Made by a program: the position numbers and the translations under genes
Notes under the pieces: model-generated
What the model was told of the DNA's origin: nothing
Seen by the model: the letters and a program-made list of their open reading frames with translations, nothing else
Database searches by the model: none
Shown here: positions 24,024 through 35,179 of the stretch, piece after piece
Numbering within the stretch: position 1 is the first letter of the stretch
How the letters are laid out: every line of letters starts with the position of its first letter
NCBI GenBank assembly: GCA_963930775.1
Contig: OZ005701.1
Coordinates: forward strand, 3,107,669 to 3,171,668
Source: Cliona cf. orientalis
Taxonomy: Eukaryota > Porifera > Demospongiae > Clionaida > Clionaidae
DNA: 64,000 bases
Direction: 5' to 3'

Positions 24024-26935
24024 TTAAAAACCAAGGGTCTTAATGTATGCATTGTATCTTACAGGTCTAGGAAGACTGTCTGGTTTGTCCATAATGATAT
24101 CTTGGAAAAAGAAGAAGGAGGATTTGCACACTTTGGGGTATTGAACGTCAAGCACATAGTAAGCCGCCATCAGATGTGCGATGCCATTAATAACAGTTGT
24201 TCCAGGGATCTCCATCAGAGCCTCATTCTCTGCACTCAGAAATATCTGAACAATGTCAGCACCATCGTGGAACACCACCAGTTGAGGTTCCATCATTTCT
24301 GATGAAAAATGACTTTCAATATCACCACTTGCCTGTATAGATGAGAAAATTAATTACTTTAAGAGAACTGTTGATGCTCAGCCATATAGTTCTTAAAATT
24401 CATGGTATAGCAAGAAAATAATTACTATGCTCTTAACAGAAACTACAATGGCTGGATGAGAAGTGAACAGAGAGCATAATACCGTAGAAACTGGTTGTTA
24501 AGCGCATGCGCTTATAACACACGGCAGCAAGAAAATATGCGCTTAACAGGAAGTATGCGCTTAATTAATAGTCCTAAAATATGGTAGGTGGGGCGTGCGT
24601 AAAGAACGTGTCAATCGAGGGTAGAAAGGCCTACAAAGGTGGCCAAAAAGCGACCAGAGAGCGTAATTCTCGGTGTTTTCTTCTCCAGCCCACTTCTAGC
24701 CTTCTTTCTTGGCTAATGTAACCGATCGCTCGTCGTTCAGCTGGCTTGCTGGGCATATGCGCCTAACAAAGAGCGGTAAAGCTCGCACAAAACTATGCGC
24801 TTAATAAAAAGTATGTGCTCAACAGCGAGCAGCGCTTAACAACGGTATTTCTCGAGATCTCTCCTCTCCAGCCTCAGCTCCATGATCAATTATTCACAAT
24901 GTTTGCATGGGCAGCAACAATGTAATAAAATTATTATAAAATTTTATTGGTGCACATTGCAGCAAGCTAACTTTACTGTAACACAAACTCACCTCAACAA
25001 AAGTAAATGGCAGTTTGGATGGTCGCTTGTGGTAGATATTTTTGGTAATGATATCGAGAATGCGTCTCTCTTGGGTGAGGTTAGGTTCACCAGAGATGTC
25101 GGCCTGAAGTTTTACACAGGCTGTTTGCCAGTTGCTTGTCATGTCGTTCACAATGTTCTTATCCACAGATGACTTGAACTCATACATGAGCTGAAGAAAG
25201 AAATATAGCTAGTCAATGATATTGTTAATACAATGTCCTAATGGCAAAAAAAGTCATAGTGGTCTACTGGTGGTACACCTAAATAAATTTAGCTCATTTT
25301 TTGTTTTTATATACCTGTACAAGCCATGCAGCAAAAACTTAAGAACCTCAAACCAAACTAAAAGCCTCACTCTTATTAGGTATGCTTTAAAATAAGGTAA
25401 ACCCAATATTAACTGCTTACCCACTTAGGTTGCTTATAAGTATTGGATACACTTCGAGGATATCTTTTATTGAAATATCAGGCCTCTTTAGCCACTGCTC
25501 CCTCTCCTCCCTTGTCACATTTAGCAGGTCTTGAACTGTTTGTGCTGGAGGATTTTTAGCAGCTGCTAGCTTGCGGAGGGCATCAACACTCTCTTCATAT
25601 TCATCAGGATCTATATAGTATTGCAATAAATTGAGTGAGGCTAATGAACCTAATAGTATAGTGCTAACCTGCAGATTGAGACTCGGAGGGAACAGACGAT
25701 GGTCTAGGGAGCACAAATGTTGGACACTTGACAGCTGAGCTTTTTCGACGACTGTTTCTGTACCGTTGAGTGAGCTGCTTGTTGAAAGTGTGCTGTAAAT
25801 TAATAGAATTCAAAGATAAATTCAAGTTTCAAGAATGCACTTAGCTTTCTTCTTGTACAATATCATGCACATTCGCTTTCTATTATTATTCATACTACAT
25901 GAATAAAACGTACCCAGTACTTTGAACACTTTGAGTCTTGTAAACAAGGGTATTTTTCGACAACCTTACGGCTGATTGCCTCATACTGGGATGTAGTAGG
26001 TGTGGGTAGTATACCCTCGTAATAGGATACCACTTCTCGAACAAAGGCAGATCGGTTGAATGGATCTCCTAGTGTTCCGTCTGCGATTGCTGATGTTACT
26101 TTCAGTGAGAAATGTGTAGGCAATGAAAAGTTTTTGATATCAAATTTTGACCTGACATTGCTGGTTTCCTGTATGGATAAATAGAAGTGAGAAGATTAGC
26201 TACCGGATATTAGATAATCTACATTAGATGATCTTTTCACAAACACATTAATTAATAGGGATTTGAATTTTTGAAGTAGGTGAAGACTGTGACAACCAAT
26301 TGCAAACTTAAGGTACAAGGTCTACTATAATAGGCTCCACTTTTGAATCAGTGTTAGTGCATGACTCAGCAGTTACACAAAGAGCACCGTATTATTGTCC
26401 ATGCATATATTCAGTACAGTAAACAGATTAATTTTTAATGGGGAGAGCTGCGAAGGTGGCCCCTCAGCCTTGCAATAATAGTAATAGTAATAATAGTAAT
26501 AGTATTAAATTTCAGTATAATATGCATACCTTTCCATTTAGGTCGGCCAAAGGAGGGTGTTTTGCTGGAGGCAGATCATGATCATCTGCTCTGTTCAGTC
26601 TGTGCATTTGTGATCCCTCATTCTCGTCATCAGATAGTATCATGGAATCTTGTTTAGGATTTGTCAGTATATTGTCCTGTGTACATTAAGTTATAATATT
26701 TTAGATGAGTACCCGGATGTGCCAGTATAATCACTCCTATTTAATATGTACAGAAACAAGTAGCTATATACAGGTTTACCTCTTCAGCTGGGCGAGGATG
26801 TTTTGCTGGAGGGAGTGCTTTCAAACGTTCCTTTCTGACTCGTTTTGATCCAAGTGTAAGTATCCCCTCGTCCTCGTCAGTGCTATCCTCAGATAAGCTA
26901 TCTTCTCTGGTATTCTTAGGATTTAACATAATGTC
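24024..26935 (-). CDS. SAMD3-like protein, at least seven exons
   Basis: Minus-strand exons are 26935-26780, 26676-26530, 26168-25914, 25792-25669, 25610-25421, 25190-24993 and 24332-24024, each with AG/GT borders. The first two are acidic linkers that look duplicated. The next carries VVEKYPCLQD and YW, joined in frame to HTFNKQLTQRYRNSRRKS. The last carries MAAYYVLDVQYPKVCKSS and FFFFQDIIMD. This layout fits the uncharacterised animal proteins annotated as SAMD3-like; no SAM domain itself is seen. All junctions agree in phase except 25421/25190, where phase 2 meets an exon that must start in phase 0, so the gene may be frameshifted there. A possible start is the ATG at 26929; more 5' exons may exist. 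It is divergent from the transposase gene about 490 bp away. Confidence 0.68.
24481..24847 (+). mobile_element. MITE in a SAMD3-like intron (AAGCGCATGCGCTTA family)
   Basis: ACCGTAGAAACTGGTTGTTA followed by AGCGCATGCGCTTA starts the element, and GCGCTTAACAACGGTAT ends it. Inside, ATGCGCTTAA recurs several times on both strands. It lies within the last intron of the minus-strand SAMD3-like gene. Relatives are at 34181-34525 (inverted, one end truncated), 47392-47418 (end fragment) and 55948-56352. Confidence 0.78.
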
Positions 26936-27424
26936 CTATATACATACAAAGCAATATACTCACATGATTGTGCTTAGATTTTAGGATCATCTAACGGGAA
27001 AGAAGTTTTTGAGACTGCACTTATTTCAGGCATTTACATAATAATTATTATATAGCTTCAATAGTCATCTAACTTGAGATCCATCCCTCTGCTTGCTACC
27101 CATATAAAAAAGGTAGAGCCACAGTTAAATCTAGATGCCTTGTTCAATAATAATATTATTAAATTTTGTAAAAAAACTCAGGATTTAGTTTAGTAGCTAG
27201 ATCTTTCAAAGCCTTGACTAATAGCTATCAAGCAAGGGGGGGGGGGTATGGTGCCCTATTGCCCATGAGTGTGTATGTGTGTTTGGGAGGGGGGTGATGA
27301 TGGATATGTGATACTTGATAAGCCATTACAGTTCATTGTAGATCAGGTCAAGCAATCAGAGCCTTTTGTACTTTTATGTTTCTACCTCGGTCTGTCATCG
27401 CCTACTCTTGTATATGCTTGACAG

Positions 27425-30308
27425 GAACCTGTTCCAGTTATCCTGGGTACAAGGAGGATTTGGAAGATTGTGAAGCGCAAGAAGAGAGCAACCATTGTGC
27501 ACGACACAATGTATTATGTTCCATTGCTTGATTCATTGAAGGTTAATGGTACAAATTAAAATTTAATTATATATATGTAATTGAAACATCATAATAATAT
27601 TTTTTGCAACCACAGGCTCTTTTGCAGAGAGAGGATGTCCAAGAAGAGATTGAAACAGAACGTTCCAGTGAAGGTGGAATACTGCGTGATTTCTGTGATG
27701 GCTCTTTTGTCAGAAACCTGGCAACTGGGGAATGTACGTTATTTCTAGCCTTATATCATGATGATCTTGAAGTTGCTAATCCCCTTGGATCAAAAAGAGG
27801 AGTGCACAAACTTGGTTAGAAATGTATAACATTGCCTAATTACAGTAATTTAATGTTATGTTAATCCTTTACCTCAGCAATGTTTTACTGGATATTATTA
27901 AATATTCATCCGGCCCATCGCTCCACACTAAAATCCATACAACTGCTAGCAGTAGTGAGGTCAAACGCTGTGAAAAAGTATGGCATTGATGCAGTTTTGA
28001 AACCTGCTATCAAGGACTTAAAAACTTTGGGAACAACTGTGAGTGTTTTGCATATCTGTAAAAAATATGAATAAAAAATAAATTATTATTGTGTGTACAC
28101 ATACAGGGAATTACAGTGAAATGTGGATCCAATGACAAGCATTTCCAAGGCCATCTGATAGTATACTTGGGTGATACACCTGCAGCAAATCTAGCTGGTG
28201 GTTTTAAAGTGGGTGTCGGTGGAGCCTATAGCTGCTGTAGAAGTTGTATGATCAAGTATTCAGACCTTTGTTCACAGGTAAATTTAAGGAGACTCTTAAC
28301 TTACCAATATCACATGTACATGTACGTATTTGGTTGTCACCAGTATTTATTTTTGGTTTATATTCTCAGTTAAAATGTGAACAACTACGACCTAGGCGAC
28401 TTGATCAGCATCGCAGACACTGTGCTCTAGTTGCTACTGGTGATCCTACTTTTTCGAAGGAGTATGGAGTGAACCGGCTTAGTATTCTAAATGAAGTTCC
28501 ACTGTTTGATCTGTGCGTATGCATTCCTCATGACATCATGCACGTGCTGCTAGAAGGAGTCTTACCCCGTCACTGCAAGATGTTGCTTCGCTACTATATA
28601 GTTGACCAGCGGCTTTTCACCGTCAAATATCTCAATCAGCAAATCAAGGCATTCAAATATGGGTATAGTGAGAAGGCTGGTGCACCTCGCCAAATAGATG
28701 GAGAACGTCTGACATCTGATGATACTAAATTTGTGCAGTCAGGTAAGTGTGATTATGTATAATACATGTGTTATTCGTGTGTAATGTATGTATTATGGTA
28801 CATTGTATCGTATACATGTACATTAATTTTTACACATTATGTCTTCACAATAGCATCACAAATGTGGCTGTTGGGGCGATTGCTGCCATTGATGGTTGGT
28901 CAGTACGTACCCAATGATGACCCTCACTGGGTGTGTTTCTTGGAACTGCTATCACTCCTAGTTTTGTCAACCGCTGTAGAAGTCACTAGTGATTCTATAA
29001 TTGACCTAAAAATGGTTGTTGAGAGCTACCTTTTCCACTACAACGAACTGTACCCCAACGCAATGACACCAAAAATCCATTATCTACTCCATCTACCTGA
29101 ACAAATGAGACGGTAATTGTAAACCCATGTATGCACGTATATTATGTAACGTTTACTAAGTATTACACGATACCCAAATCGAATTCTGCATGAAGGAGGA
29201 CTGCATTTACCATAGTATTCCTAATTAATGTACATCTTAACCTCAGTGCTCATTGTTATGTTATTAGATTTGGACCACTTCGCCATCAGTGGTGTATGCG
29301 CCTTGAAGGCAAGAATGCACACATCAAGCAACTTGTAGGCAAAAACTTTAAGAACCTGCCGAAGTCAGTGGCTCATAGGCATCAACGCTACATGTGTCTC
29401 CAGTTGTTGACTCCACCTGGTGTCAAGTCCACAAATTTTCTCTATAGTGGTGATGAAATCAAGCGAGGTATGTATAGATTGATAATAGTACAATGTACAT
29501 GTACTTGTGCAATATCATATTCTTTACTTAGCTCCTATGCTGAATTCTTGAGTTATTGTTATCATATCCTCTGCAGTGGAACAAAGACTAATATGCAGTT
29601 TCAATCCCGGTGGTCTACAGGATGCTCTAGAGAGGACCTTCCCTGAGCATGAGTATCTGCCAGTGTAAGTCCACAGCCAATCTTATTAGGGGGAATGGTG
29701 TGTGCGTGCCTAAACCCAGAGGTGTCAAAGTACATGACATACACGTATACTATATGTTGTCATGTACATGTATAATGTCATGTATATAGCGCCCACTCCT
29801 GGGAAAATGCCAATGTACCATATACATGTACTTCAATGGATCAATAGAGCATCTTGTATACAATGGTATGTACAGAGTAGCACCCATGCAGGCCAAACCC
29901 AAGCTGGTACACTGTGGAGTACATATGATATAGGTGTAATTAATGCCGCAGATAACTCATAGTGTATTCTGTATACCATCTTACAGTGCTTCTTCTGTGT
30001 CGTGTTTGGGTCAAGAATTTCGACCAGGGGCGATGGTTTGTGTGCAAAAGCCTAGCGACAGTGAGTATCCAGTTTTTGGAGAAGTACAACATATCATTAT
30101 TGTGGATGATATAAAATATTTGGCAGTTGAATTGTATTCTTCAGAATTTAGCTTTCACTACTTTGCATACAAAGTGAGTTCAAATTATTCTTTTCAAATT
30201 GTACCAATCACCAAACTAGCATTACATCAAGTGTACCATAAATACAATGTTTTATCTCATAATTTTGTTGTTATCAGATCATGTGATCATATAGAACTTT
30301 TAATGTAG
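27425..30308 (+). CDS. CACTA (EnSpm)-like transposase gene, spliced
   Basis: Nine exons were found: 27425-27541, 27616-27814, 27878-28038, 28107-28277, 28370-28742, 28854-29112, 29268-29467, 29577-29664 and 29987-30308. They sum to 1,890 nt, and every junction agrees in phase, giving 629 residues and a stop. Landmarks in order are EVANPLGSKRGVHKLAMFYW, a Cys cluster (YSCCRSCMIKYSDLC), IPHDIMHVLLEGVLP, KIHYLLHLPEQMRRFGPLRH followed by QWCMRLEGKNAHIKQ, and a beta-rich tail ending IRSCDHIELLM. DIMH plus the late FGPL..W..R.E..N..K motif is the layout of CACTA/TNP2-type transposases, also found as intron-containing genes in invertebrates. Exon 27425 starts at an acceptor, so the N-terminus is missing from this model. 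No lesion is seen; domestication is possible. Confidence 0.75.
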
Positions 30309-30335
30309 TAGCTTGCTTCTGCAATCTATTTATGT

Positions 30336-32846
30336 ACATCTTTTCTTTGATATTCCTGAGTTTGGGTGAGTGGTGGTGTTGTTGGGGTGTGTTCTGCATG
30401 TGTGAGAATGAGCTAGTACAAAGGCTCAGGCATGTTCGGTGAACAGTACATACTTGGTATATACCTTTTTGGCTCTCAGCTGTGCACATCTTTTCTGTGT
30501 AGCTTCAAACTAGGATAGGACCTTTCTTTACATGTCAGTAGTGATATTCCTGAGTTTGGTTGAGTGGTGGTGTTGTTGGGGTGTGTTCTGCATGTGTGAG
30601 AATGAGCTATAGTACAAAGGCTCAGGCATGTTCGGTGAACAGTACATACTTGGTATATACCTTTTTGGTTCTCAGCTGTGCACATCTCTTCTGTGTAGCT
30701 TCAAACTAGGATAGGACCTTTCTTTACATGTCAGTAGTGATATTCCTGAGTTTGGTTGAGTGGTGGTGTTGTTGAGGTGTGTTCTGCATGTGTGAGAATG
30801 AGCTATAGTACAAAGGCTCAGGCATGTTCGGTGAACAGTACATACTTGGTATATACCTTTTTGGTTCTCAGCTGTGCACATCTCTTCTGTGTAGCTTCAA
30901 ACTAGGATAGGACCTTTCTTTACATGTCAGTAGTGATATTCCTGAGTTTGGTTGAGTGGTGGTGTTGTTGAGGTGTGTTCTGCATGTGTGAGAATGAGCT
31001 ATAGTACAAAGGCTCAGGCATGTTCGGTGAACTGTACATACTTGGTATATACCTTTTTGGTTCTCAGCTGTGCACATCTCTTCTGTGTAGCTTCAAACTA
31101 GGATAGGACCTTCCATTTCATGTCAGTAGTGATATTCCTGAGTTTGGTTGAGTGGTGGTGTTGTTGGGGTGTGTTCTGCATGTGTGAGAATGAGCTAGTA
31201 CAAAGGCTCAGGCATGTTCGGTGAACTGTACATACTTGGTACATACCTTTTTGGTTCTCAGCTGCGCACATCTCTTCTGTGTAGCTTCATACTTGGATAG
31301 GACCTTTCTTTACATGTCAGTAGTGATATTCCTGAGTTTGGTTGAGTGGTGGTGTTGTTGAGGTGTGTTCTGCATGTGTGAGAATGAGCTATAGTACAAA
31401 GGCTCAGGCATGTTCGGTGAACTGTACATACTTGGTATATACCTTTTTGGCTCTCAGCTGCGCACATCTCTTCTGTGTAGCTTCAAACTTGGATAGGACC
31501 TTCCATTTCATGTCAGTAGTGATATTCCTGAGTTTGGGTGAGTGGTGGTGTTGTTGAGGTGTGTTCTGCATGTGTGAGAATGAGCTAGTACAAAGGCTCA
31601 GGCATGTTCGGTGAACTGTACATACTTGGTACATACCTTTTTGGTTCTCAGCTGTGCACATCTCTTCTGTGTAGCTTCAAACTAGGATAGGACCTTCCAT
31701 TTCATGTCAGTAGTGATATTCCTGAGTTTGGTTGAGTGGTGGTGTTGTTGGGGTGTGTTCTGCATGTGTGAGAATGAGCTAGTACAAAGGCTCAGGCATG
31801 TTCGGTGAACAGTACATACTTGGTATATACCTTTTTGGTTCTCAGCTGTGCACATCTCTTCTGTATAGCTTCAAACTTGGATAGGACCTTTCTTTACATG
31901 TCAGTAGTGATATTCCTGAGTTTGGGTGAGTGGTGGTGTTGTTGAGGTGTGTTCTGCATGTGTGAGAATGAGCTAGTACAAAGGCTCAGGCATGTTCGGT
32001 GAACTGTACATACTTGGTACATACCTTTTTGGTTCTCAGCTGTGCACATCTCTTCTGTGTAGCTTCAAACTTGGATAGGACCTTCCATTTCATGTCAGTA
32101 GTGATATTCCTGAGTTTGGTTGAGTGGTGGTGTTGTTGGGGTGTGTTCTGCATGTGTGAGAATGAGCTAGTACAAAGGCTCAGGCATGTTCGGTGAACAG
32201 TACATACTTGGTATATACCTTTTTGGTTCTCAGCTGTGCACATCTCTTCTGTGTAGCTTCAAACTTGGATAGGACCTTTCTTTACATGTCAGTAGTGATA
32301 TTCCTGAGTTTGGGTGAGTGGTGGTGTTGTTGAGGTGTGTTCTGCATGTGTGAGAATGAGCTAGTACAAAGGCTCAGGCATGTTCGGTGAACTGTACATA
32401 CTTGGTACATACCTTTTTGGTTCTCAGCTGTGCACATCTCTTCTGTGTAGCTTCAAACTTGGATAGGACCTTCCATTTCATGTCAGTAGTGATATTCCTG
32501 AGTTTGGTTGAGTGGTGGTGTTGTTGGGGTGTGTTCTGCATGTGTGAGAATGAGCTAGTACAAAGGCTCAGGCATGTTCGGTGAACAGTACATACTTGGT
32601 ATATACCTTTTTGGCTCTCAGCTGTGCACATCTCTTCTGTGTAGCTTCAAACTTGGATAGGACCTTTCTTTACATGTCAGTAGTGATATTCCTGAGTTTG
32701 TTTGAGTGGTGGTGTTGTTGAGGTGTGTTCTGCATGTGTTCATGAGAATGAGCTAGTACAAATTATTAAGCTTTGATCTAGTGAACTGTATAATTTGTTA
32801 TTAATTTTTTGTACCTTTTTGGCTCTCAGCTGTGCACATCTATATA
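30336..32846 (+). repeat. Satellite array, about 195-bp unit, 13 copies
   Basis: The phrase CAGCTGTGCACATCT (or CAGCTGCGCACATCT) recurs at about 30478, 30674, 30870, 31066, 31260, 31456, 31650, 31844, 32038, 32232, 32426, 32620 and, degraded, 32828. Spacing is therefore 196 or 194 bp. The 2-bp difference comes from AGCTATAGTACAA versus AGCTAGTACAA. From about 31,690 onward two variants alternate: CTTCCATTTCATG with TTTGGTTGAG and GGGGTG, versus CTTTCTTTACATG with TTTGGGTGAG and GAGGTG. Repeated short frames within it are not genes, because the period is not a multiple of three. Confidence 0.93.
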
Positions 32847-32849
32847 AAG

Positions 32850-33425
32850 TTTCAAACATGAACAGGACCTCTATTTCCATGAAATTGGTTGGATTTATTA
32901 AATTTGACATGGCTTAGTATGTTGTAATTACACTGTAGCATCCCAACCCATGTGTTAAACTGTAGTACAGGAGCTACATTATCACGTAGACATGTGCTAA
33001 TGTGTTAATTTAACATATACTCATACAATCAGCATACATGCAACACACTACTCACATGCAAGAATGACACACTTGTTTTTACAGTGTTATAATTAGCTAC
33101 CCCCTTTTCTGCATGCAACTGTTGAAGCATGTAGCTAATGCCATGCAGCGCGCCGAGGGTTTTGTGCTCGAGAGAGCTCTAGTATTCTACAGTGCTACGT
33201 AGCTATGCCTTCATGGATTCATTGCATACCTGTGCTTCTTTAACAGTTTCTTGCTTGCCTGTAGGCTATGTGCACACTTATTAATTAGCTACGTATACGT
33301 AGTGCTTTATACAGCTGTCACAAAAATGCAAATTTTGACACTGCTGGAGGTGTGTCTAGACTTGTTTGACCACAATAACGCATAATCACAACTAAAGCTG
33401 ACACTGCAGTTGTAAAAATGTCATG
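32850..33425. other. Non-coding DNA after the satellite
   Basis: AT-rich. It contains GCGCCGAGGGTTTTGTGCTC followed by GAGAGAGCTCTAGT at about 33151-33184. The extended motif matches the sequence at 43739-43772 and may be the right end of the CCCTCGG repeat family. Confidence 0.4.
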
Positions 33426-33430
33426 GACCA

Positions 33431-33495
33431 AGACCCCCTCCCCCCTAACGTCGTAATGACGTTAATTTTTCCACAAGGACTTTGGACAAGCCCCC
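33431..33495 (-). repeat. Harbinger-like terminal repeat (right partner of 22764)
   Basis: Read inverted, it begins GGGGGCTTGTCCAAAGTCC, then CTTGTGGAAAAATTAA and CATTACGACGTTA. It matches the left copy over a 25-base identical core. TTA follows at 33496-33498. No nearer partner is seen within 500 bp on either side. Confidence 0.6.
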
Positions 33496-33499
33496 TTAG

Positions 33500-34180
33500 T
33501 GTGTGATTGTGTATAATAGAGCAGCCCATTCAAAGAGCTGCAGAGTCTATTCCAGAATCTATCCTCATTGACTACTAACTATTCTCGTCAATGCTCGCGC
33601 TTGTTACAATATTAATTTTTCTAATTAATTTTGTGGCTTGCATCAACAATTAAATTTCCTGATCTATGACAACAGTACTAAATTTATGGTAATGATATAT
33701 TTCATGCTTTCCCTGGCATAGACGGTGTTTGAGCACATTGCTGATGCTCTTGGTATTCTGATCACTCTGGACTAGATCTTTAATTGCCAAGGGTGGCACT
33801 CTCAGGGAACACTGGAACCAGTACAAAAGGTACACATCAATGCATGCGTGATATTGTACAGTGTCTACTTGCATTATAATTATTATTGTGTATTCTGAGA
33901 TACTTATCACTACGTATTGGACAAGTAATCCTTTGGTGCACATCAAGGTCATCTTGTACTATGCACACATAATACAAGCAGAAAGGAATGCCAGTAGACT
34001 AGCATCATTAAATTTTATGTACTCGTATTGTAATTAAAGTTCAACCTCTATAGTGATACATTGATGTACAACTACATGACATTGTATGCTGCTCCTTTAT
34101 GCATAGTAGTGTGGGAATTACGTGATGGTTTATGCTGTACTTCAAAAGTTCTATGATTGCTTTGTGGCTTCAGTAACTAC
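33500..34180. other. Intergenic DNA
   Basis: A minus-strand open stretch at 33650-33850 (FQCSLRVPPLAIKDLVQSDQ) is the only moderately long frame and matches nothing I know. Otherwise AT-rich and featureless. Confidence 0.35.
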
Positions 34181-34525
34181 TTTTTATTGAGCGCATAGTT
34201 TTGTGCGAGCTTTATCACTTTGTTAGGCGCATATGCCCAGTAAGCCAGCTGAACGACGAGCGAGAAAGAAGAGCGAGCCCAGAAAGAAGACTAGAAGTAG
34301 GCTGGAGAAGAAAACGTCGAGAATTACGCTCTCTGGTCGCTTCTTGGCCGCCGTTGTAGGCCTTTCTACCTTCGACACGTTCTTTACGCACGCCCTACCT
34401 ACCTTGTTTTAGCACCTTTAATTAAGTGCATGCTTCCTGTTAAGCGCATACTTTTTATTAAGAGCATATTTTCTTGCTGCCACATGTTATAAGCGCATGC
34501 GCTTAATAACCAGTTTCTACGGTAT
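34181..34525 (-). mobile_element. Truncated MITE, inverted copy of 24481-24847
   Basis: It reads on the minus strand from ACCGTAGAAACTGGTTATTA. Similarity to the 24481 copy stops about 35 bp before that copy's other end. The shared interior includes GGCATATGCGCCTAACAAAG and TTCAGCTGGCTTACTGGGC. Confidence 0.75.
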
Positions 34526-34529
34526 CACA

Positions 34530-35170
34530 AATAGTTCTGTGTGACTCACTGAGCTTCTAATAACAATATTAATCTTAGAAATATACTAAGTCAACAGAGT
34601 AACATACTTTGTTGTCATGTTCTGTTAATTATTGTTCACAAAATTTTCGCCAATGAGAGCATGTGGAAAAATTGATGAAAATTTCCACGCATATGGTATA
34701 CATAAGAGAAATGAGTTATGAAAATGGCAGCAATATTATAATATAAGTGTTGTATTTTTAGTGCTGTTTTAGCATAATGATTGTGAATACGATATTGAAT
34801 GTATACCATCTATACTTATACGTGTAGTTTCATGTTACGAAATGGAATAGTCCACATGTAGATCCAGCACTCATACATCTAGCAGACAACTGAGAACCAC
34901 TCTACATGCATCATTCCCGGAAGTACATGTACTGTAGCTATGTGGCCATCTGCACAACATATCCAAACAAAGACTCAGTTGCGTGTTGAATGTATCGATT
35001 CTTAGACTAGTATTTATAAATTCTGGTTTCAGTTGATGCATTCTCTAGAGTTTCAACTAGGAATCATAAACTGTTCATGAATTAGTTCGATATCAAAGTT
35101 AGAGTGTGCGTCTATAGTTAATATTAATAGACTAAGTAATATTTTGCAGGTACACTTTGAATCAGTATGA
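34530..35170. other. Upstream region of the membrane-protein gene
   Basis: AT-rich, with no recognised gene or repeat. It may hold the promoter of the gene starting at 35180, but no specific element is identifiable. Confidence 0.35.
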
Positions 35171-35179
35171 GTGTGAAAG

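Noticed and set aside
30476-32631. Repeated short minus-strand frames of 69-85 residues
   Set aside because: They are the satellite unit read in one frame; the period is 194 or 196 bp, not a multiple of three, so there is no continuous protein.
30336-32846. CRISPR-like array
   Set aside because: Whole units are repeated without unique spacers, in a eukaryotic context; it is a satellite.
33650-33850. Minus-strand open stretch as an exon
   Set aside because: No clear acceptor/donor pair in phase and no known motif.
24481-34525. The inverted AAGCGC-family copies as ends of one 10-kb element
   Set aside because: The 24481 copy is complete with both of its own ends and lies in an intron of the SAMD3-like gene, whose last exon is outside. 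The 34181 copy is a truncated MITE.
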